Of a stretch of 64,000 nt of DNA, positions 56,823-64,000 are shown piece by piece. Where the stretch lies: positions 772,598,809-772,662,808 of the forward strand of contig CM057339.1 in assembly GCA_030015575.1 (NCBI GenBank), written 5' to 3'. This stretch comes from Agapanthus africanus. Its lineage: Eukaryota; Streptophyta; Magnoliopsida; Asparagales; Amaryllidaceae. Numbering within the stretch: position 1 is the stretch's first letter; every line of letters begins with the position of its first letter. A model generated the notes under the pieces. It was not told the origin of the DNA. It did not search any database and saw nothing but the letters and a program-made list of their open reading frames with translations. The translations under genes and the position numbers were made by a program.

Positions 56823-59800
56823 TGTCACGCCCCGCTTCCCAAAATACGGAATACGAGGGGTAGACAAGGCCAGCCATGCTCCTACGGTCGAGGAAAAGTC
56901 CTGCCGTAGTCACACTTCGGCTTCTAGTTTATCATGGTAAACAGTAAACGATGCGCAGGTAATGAGAAATGCAGTAACTGAAGGAAATAATATAAAGACT
57001 GACCTGAAGTGGAACAAATGAATGTAAATCGGGAAGGCAAGTCAAGAAGTCTGTGAAGCACGTCTAGCTCTGATCCAGGCTAAATCTTCTCCTCACTCTG
57101 AGCATGCATACTCAGGTCGTCAGAGCGACACATTAGCAATATAATGTGTGTAATCAAGTAACAGTTCTAACAGTGGTGAAGGATATGAATAACAGTAAAT
57201 CGATAACAGCATGAATATAAATGAGCAGAGATAAATGCAGCGGAAAAGTAAAGCAGTATAACAATATGTCATGAATGTCAAGACAGTAAAGAATGAATGT
57301 AAATGACAGTAACCCTATCAGTCTCTAAGTCTCACTGCACAGGTCAATAAGCCTATCGTCAGTCCAAGTGTGAGAGTCAACCACTCGCGAGTGTCCTCCA
57401 CCCAAGGGTAGAACCCAAGGGCAAGGGACCACGGGCCCAACATGTAACGAATGTATCACGGTGATATAGCACATACCCTGTAAATCTCCATATAACTCCC
57501 TAAATATATAAGCCGGCATGGGACTCCCGAGATTCTGTTGAATTCACACTTGAACTACCCCACACCCCGAGGTCTACATCAAACGCTAACCATAACCCTA
57601 AATACTAATCGATCCGTGACAAGTCTGCGCGAGAACTGGAGGCAGGACCTCCATCAAGCACGTCCCGACTAATACCTAAGATAAATGGCAGTGTCGAATG
57701 CCTTATCTGTGACATCCGTGCAAGCGCTTCCATAAGTGTCCCATACCACTTATAGTCACACGTACACGCATCCCACAGACGTCGACAATGCAATAGAATA
57801 AAAGGGACACTGATTGTGCACAAGTACGTATCACTTTCACTTAATCACGAATACACGAACACTGACGTACTTGCCACAATCACCACTAAAATCTAACACT
57901 GGGTGAATGCACGATGTCACTAGGTTATCACTACAATGATATAGGTATGATATGATGCATGAACAGTATAAGAAGCACCACTAAGGTATCATAAAAACAG
58001 CAGTCTATCACTTGCACGATTTATCATGAAACATATGTATATAATTTAGCGAAATGATAAACAGGTAGTATTTAATATGTTCAGCTATCTATCCTTAGAA
58101 TTTGGTTTCGAGCCAAACGGGTTTCAGGATCAATAGTTATAACCATTTCATTTTAGGCGCACGCGGCTGGAAATCCGGTTTCAGAATCAGGAATCCATTT
58201 CGCAACGCATTTTAACCCCACTTGGGATCATAATTTAGCGACGCTACAGTTGGATGAATTCTAGGGTTTTCAGTAAAGTTTTCAACGCAACAAACGGATC
58301 TTCAATCGCGTCTGTTCGTTAGGAGTTATAATCTGTTTAATATCAACATGTCAATTCTGAATCTGTTGGGACTGTTATGTGTCCCGATGTTCTAAATTAC
58401 AGTTTAAATATCAAACGGTGACGAAACAGAATGAAACCAGTTATGTTGTCTAGCTAACAGAGTTACCTACAATAAGCAGCGGAGTTCCGCAATCTACGAG
58501 TTAAGTAATTCCTGTGGTACCCATTGTGGAACAGCAACCAATAACTGGAGTCGCTCTGGACTGCAGTCCAGAGTCGCACTCCGATCCGAATATCAACACA
58601 GTTTAAGTACAGGATTGTCTGGAAACTAGTATATGGTTAAAGTTCATCGAGTCGACTTCGATTTGAGCCCTCGAACGCACCATTCTAATATGTATATGAT
58701 TTATGGTGAATTTAACGGTTTTCAGGTGCAATGAAATTTCAGTTTTACGACTTAACTTGGGGTTAGTCGTTTTAGTCGTTAACGATCAAATTGTCCAACG
58801 AAAATCACATACTATGCTCACAGCCCTACGGGCCAACCTACACTATTGAGTTCCGTCAAATTTGATAATGATTTTCTATGAGAACAAGCATCGAACGGTT
58901 TATTGTTTATATTTAGCATCAAGCAAAACATGTATTATGTCTACGATTTTGATTTGTAACTTAATAATAAATAGCATGAAAGCAAGTAAAAACTTGCCTG
59001 GAACGTCTTGGGGTTGTATGGCAGCGACACGGTCTACTGTGATGGCCCGACGTGATCACGACAAGTATTTGCCTCGGCTAGATCTTGGCTCGGCCTCGGA
59101 ACTTGGACTAGGCTTGAAGCTCGAGCATGGCATCAAAGGCTCGGTTGCTGGGGTCTTGACGGTGAGTGTAGTGGTTCACAGAGCGGTATTACCTAACTCA
59201 AGTATCTTCTTCCAAGATGATGCTCTCAATTTTAATCTACATGCTATGGCCTCACTGAATATTCCTCTCTTTTTGGACTAAGATAAAACATTAATTGTCA
59301 TTTGAGTGTTTGTGTGAGAGATAGAGACTGTGAGAGAGAGAGAGAGAGAGAGACAGAGTGGGAAAGAGAGAGTGATCGGGAGAGAGAGAGAGAGAGAGAC
59401 TCTGCCGAGTGAGAGAGAAGGAAAGAGAGAGAGAGACAGAAAGGGGAAAGCAAAGAGAGAGGGATTGAGGGCGTGAGGAGGAAGGCTCGGGTGAGCGAGG
59501 GTGGAGTTTGGCGGCGACGGTGATGATCGGAGAATGATCGACGGCAGGGGTTGAGAAGCTTGGATGGGTGCAGTGAGGGATGGAGCTCGTGGGTTTGGGT
59601 GTTGTGTGGCTGGAGAAGTTGGGGGTTGATGAAATGGGGGCCGGAAACGGATCTAGTCGACGGCGGAGAGGTTGGAGGAGCTGGAGGTGACGGAGGCGAG
59701 GTGCTCGTGGTCACGGTGGTGAGGGGAGCTCGGGTGTGGGCTGTAGGGAGCTCGGGGTGGAGCTTGGTGCTCTGGCGAAGGAAGTAGTGGAGGATCTTTG

Positions 59801-60688
59801 GGTGGAGGGATATGATGAGGGTGGTGCTGAGGTGATGCCGGCGATGTGAGTGGCTAGCGAAGAGCAGAGGGGGTAGTGGGAGGTGGTCGGTTTTGAGTTT
59901 GAGGGACAGAGAAATGAGTGATTGAGAGAGAAGAGAGAGGGCGACGATGTTGACAACGTGGGGTAACGGCAGGGCGAGGGCGACGGCGGAGGAGACGGCG
60001 CGAGAAGCGCGCTCGCGAAGGAAAACGTGCGCGGGAGAATCGCAACGGGAAGAAGGAGAAGAAGTAGCGGGCCGGGTCGGGTTGTGTGCGTGGGAATGGG
60101 TTGCTGGAGGAGAGTGGGCCGGGCCAAGGAAATTTTAAATAATAAAAAAAAACAAATGAATGAAATGAGGGGCCGGGCTTGATTGGGCCAGGAAAGGAAA
60201 AATCAAATGAATAAGAGTTTGAGAAGAAAAGGGCCGGGCTGAGCTTAAGTAGGACGGGCCGTGGAATATGGGGCTGAAAATTAAATAAAAGAATTAGAGG
60301 GAAGGGAGCTTGGAGTCTTGGGCTGGGATTAAAAGAATTGAAGAAAATAGGGAAAAAGCTGGGCCGGGTTAAATAAACAAAGAAATTTCTGGGAGAAAAA
60401 TGTGAGCTCGGCAGGATTTAAACTGCGGGCTGTTGGCGAAAAGAAGCGAAGCGGGCTGGGATTAATAAAAGGGACCTGGTGGAAAATATGGAAGTAGGCC
60501 ACAGAGAAAATTAGATAAAGAGGAGGGAAAAGGGTTGGGCTAATGGAGAAGGCTGGGGGAAAAGAAAATAATTGGAAAAATTTGGATTTTTAAACTAACT
60601 AAAATAATATTTATATAAATTAACAACCCGTAAGTGATAATTTATAAAAATACGGACATAGACCTATAACAGAAAACCGGGTATTACA
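56823..60688 (-). mobile_element. 5' LTR of gypsy element J (3,866 bp)
   Basis: This is the twin of 50117-54005. On the minus strand it runs TGTAATACCCGG to GGGGCGTGACA. The LTRs (3.9 kb) are longer than the internal region (2.8 kb). The right flank is the GTTTG duplication. Confidence 0.95.
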
Positions 60689-61278
60689 GTTTGCATAACT
60701 CCTTTGAGCGTGGTAGGGTAGTAATCTAAGCACAGTGGGAACTCACATGAGACAAATGACGATCTCAGGTCGATGAACTAACCTGTACACATGTCACCTG
60801 GGAACTGCCATCTGACGATATGTATAATACCAACTAGCAGGTTCCCGGCGAGTCCTGTCCGGTGTACTCATAACCTAATGAGCACCTGTATACATCTTAG
60901 GTGATCTAGCTGACACCAGTGGCTTGTGAGACCGGCCACCGCCCCTCGTCGGGGTCTCGATTGTATACACTAGTCTACTCTGGAGTATCGATGCCCTGTC
61001 TCGAAACTCCCACGACTAGGGACACTTTTAAGGATGTGCTTACAGACCCCAGCTCCCACGTATATGATCGCCATCATACTGCTGGTAGTCAAGCAAGAAT
61101 CCTATGGGCTCTATCATCATGCAATAGTGAACTAAAGCATGTATATGATGATAAAGACAAACCAGATAGCATACTGTCATCTTGAGTAAGACTGTCATAT
61201 CGGTATAGGTCCTTCCTCAATCATTGTAATCACGTACCTGCGATCCAATAATTGACTTTGATGGCACTATCTCCAACA
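60689..61278 (-). mobile_element. 3' LTR of copia G', right part (with TSD of J)
   Basis: This resumes after J with GTTTG (60689-60693) and runs to ctccaaca at 61278, next to the reversed polypurine tract. The sum of both parts is about 2.1 kb, matching family B LTRs. Confidence 0.85.
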
Positions 61279-63365
61279 ATCTCCCACTTGCACTCAAGGC
61301 TAATTATTGCGATGTCGCATACGCACAGCCCGTGTGATACCGAACATCCAACTCCTCTACTAATCAGTTTCACAAAGCTAGTTTGTAAAACTCTTGTGTT
61401 CGAGAAATAGCCTCAGTGAGTAGATCCGCCCTGATGTTTCTTTCTATGTCTCTCTTAATCTCAACTTCGCGGAGAAAACCATCTCCCGAATCGAGTAATA
61501 CCTGTCTTAGAATATGTCTGAATATCTGATGGGACCTAGTTCATAAATGAACTCCAAATCCAAACTTCTTAGAATGTATGTGAACCTAATCAGTATCCAG
61601 CACCATGCCTCCCACAGTATCCTCTTGGACCACCAGTCCATAATACCGTCCCTCGTCAGAGGAAAAACTATAACTCTGACAAACACTCTGTCATCCATGT
61701 CACCTTGGAAGCCTGGAATGATAACCGTCTCCCGAAGGAGGCTGCCGTCATCAAATCCGTAGAACAAGCACTTATGTTCTAAAACTGCTTCCTTATGTTT
61801 CTTCAGGATTGGATTAACATAAACTTATCGCATCAAGTGCAAAAACAATATCTGGTGTAGTACTTGATATCTTATGATTGACTCAATTGCCTAAGCAAGT
61901 GATCTGCCAATCATGCACATCCCTCTCTCCTTTAGTCTCTAAGACACCTTTAGAGAGGGTGACTCCATCACCTACAGGTACACCACCATGCCAGGAGTCA
62001 TCTATTCTAAAATACTATTAGAATACTTTCAAAGTACCCACATTGGGAAACTACCCAAATCTAGATCTAAAACCATAGATCTAGTAACCATAATGCCTGA
62101 TATTAAATCCATATCCTTTGTGGAGAAACAACTGTGGGCGACCAAAGTACAATCGATTGTAGTATAGGAATTTTACTTCCTACTCTGTGTATGTCATCCA
62201 AATACTAGGACATCACACCCTACTACCTTCTTAACAGGTTCATCCCCTATTCTGATGAAGTCAAAGCCATGACTGTCACATCAAAATTAGATGATCTTAT
62301 CTCCGCCATATCTGCTCAAGCCTATAAATAGACATAAGCATCTTGCCCACTTGCTTTCATTGCTCCCACTGACTACGACAACCCTCTGGCAGAATAATAT
62401 ATACGTACACTTCTAAAGCTAGTTTAGAAAGACGTTATACTTATCCTCTTGCTGGGTCTCATAGTCTGGAACAACAGTAGTGTCAAGTCTGGGTAAACAA
62501 GAACCTCCCTGTCACCGTCCTTGAGGCTACCGGAGTACCTTTCGGGTGTCTGAGGTTACCCACCATATCTGCGGAGTGGCTAATGGAATGTCAAACCTGA
62601 TTTGAATATATAGATCCTATTAAATTTTCCGTAATCGTTTCGCGGTTCTGGAATCACTTCCAGTTATACCATACCCCCACTACTATTTTCTGAAAAAATC
62701 CATTTTTAATAAAACTGTGGCGAGTCCAGAACAATATCACCATTGATCTTCCAGATGGTAGAAATGTCAACCCTCATCAAAGCCAGGGTCAACCCACAAA
62801 CTGCCATTACAGAAACGTGCCTTGAGTTATCCAGTGTCTGGTTTTAAGCATAAGCTGGACAACTCCCCTTATCTTAACATCGTTAAGATATGAACCATTC
62901 TATATCCAATATAGAAACAGAGACACTAATTTAATTGGAACCAGATTCAAAACATGCAGCTGTCTCCACTGCATATTATCTTAATGGAGAGAGGTTTATC
63001 AGCATTACTCAACTTAGGAATCCATCAAATTATGAGTAACCTGAAAGAGAAACAAGTTTCTCAAAACCATTACTATCAACTGAATACCATTCACAAGAAT
63101 CTACATCTTCGATCTCTTTGAAGAATCCCGATACTTGCGACATCTGGTTCTCTACTTTATTCTTATACCAACAACTTCTCAAAACTTAGACATTGTATTT
63201 CTACGAAACACTTGTCTAAAAACTAGAGAAGTCATAAGTAAACAGAACATAGTACGAGGACCTATCCCTTTGTCCTGACGGACACTGGACAACATACAAT
63301 ACTCTGTATAAGTCCCATGAGTTTGAATAACTCAAAACCTGTGCATCGTAGGTTGAAAACTGTAC
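61279..63365 (-). pseudogene. Degenerate copia pol of element G'
   Basis: Colinear with 41662-43750 of G. It starts with the reversed polypurine tract. The RT motif YLDDI is encoded at 62190-62204 (complement). Multiple stops are present in all minus frames. Relative to G, it lacks roughly 200 bp just before the site where H inserted in G (junction about 63366). Confidence 0.75.
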
Positions 63366-64000
63366 CCAGGCGATTTCCTTAAATATCACATATTACAACG
63401 AATTCCGATATAATGAGGATGATCACCCAATTCTCAATAACTTACTCCCACTCATCATCTGTAAAACCGTACAGATATGAGAATGAAACCTGGTAAATAC
63501 ATACCCTAGAGTAAGTATCTAATCGGGAAATCAGTTTATAATTAACAATGCACAGTGAAACTGAAACATGAAAATGTTTCGTAGGGGTATCCTGGTATTC
63601 TTAGTAATGCCTCCTCTATAATCCAATTCATGACTATAACCGTATATTTCTTTGCCATCTCTCTAAATCCCTTTATTTGTCTTTAGTCGTTACCTTCTGT
63701 ACACCATCGTTAGGCTAAATGGTTTTCTTCCTTTCCTACCGTTCGGCACCAGCCTATGGTTTGGAAGAAGACTATCCAATAAGCATAATAGGTGTACCCT
63801 CCTAATCCCAGGAGTACTCGCAACTTGAGAGAAGGTGATGATAAAAGACAATATGAATAATACCTTATTCTATTTCTCCCGAACTGGGGAAAAAACAAAG
63901 GTGAAATAGGAGTAGCGATGAAGTACGCGGGTTTGGTCGTGAATGACAACAGTCGCAATTTACTTTGCCCTCTTTCTAATCCCTTTTATTTTGTCTTTAC
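63366..64000 (-). pseudogene. Copia G' internal region toward gag, degenerate, runs off the window
   Basis: This matches 46700-47430 of G, including the first of its ~410-bp blocks. There is no recognisable domain. The 5' half and 5' LTR of G' lie beyond 64000. Confidence 0.65.

Noticed and set aside
50117..60688. The 3.9-kb repeats as a plain segmental duplication
   Set aside because: The TGT...ACA ends, Met-tRNA primer site, polypurine tract and GTTTG duplication make LTRs the better explanation.

Overview
The window is plant nuclear DNA, most likely from a large, repeat-rich angiosperm genome and possibly a monocot. The evidence is Angela-type Ty1/copia elements primed by initiator Met-tRNA, a Ty3/gypsy element of the Tekay/Del type, a CACTA (En/Spm) transposon, introns with GT/AG borders, and a decayed intron-containing gene. 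I found no intact cellular gene, no tRNA or rRNA gene and no CRISPR array. The species cannot be named from the sequence.

Layout, left to right. (1) 1-13161 is a stack of nested, mostly minus-strand copia elements. Element C (plus; 1-2175, 3' end only) sits in the 3' LTR of element A (minus; 2176-9208). A in turn sits in the leader of element B (minus; 9209-13161, 5' half only). (2) 13162-22640 is a plus-strand CACTA element, D. It has three 602-bp tandem repeats in its first intron, a TNP2 transposase gene broken by stops, a second Transposase_24-like gene and a palindromic 3' subterminal region. (3) 22641-26030 is a 5'-truncated copia relic, E. (4) 26072-29688 is a captured fragment of a plant gypsy-type ORF set flanked by two 356-bp direct repeats. 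(5) 29689-37998 is the only gene-like stretch: a decayed MFS transporter (minus, 29798-32444) and a pair of unrecognised minus-strand exons (33877-35965). (6) 37999-39662 is the 5' end, exon 1 and part of intron 1 of a CACTA element, F, of the same type as D. (7) 39663-64000 is again nested retroelements. Copia G (minus, 3' half) carries a solo gypsy LTR, H. G stops at a copia LTR fragment, K, which is interrupted by copia G' (minus, running off the right end). The 3' LTR of G' holds J, a young gag-only gypsy element with LTRs of 3.9 kb.

The most notable point is structural. F plus D would make one CACTA element. G plus B would make one copia element inserted between them, with matching LTR family and orientation and nearly matching target duplications (GAATA/GAATT). 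A and K interrupt B and G at the same AAACC site. The pieces appear in permuted order, which points to a tandem segmental duplication, or to a rearrangement or assembly error, of a nested locus.

No novel defence-type or metabolic system is visible. The coding capacity is transposon-derived and nearly all of it is broken; the only uninterrupted ORFs with a recognisable role belong to J.
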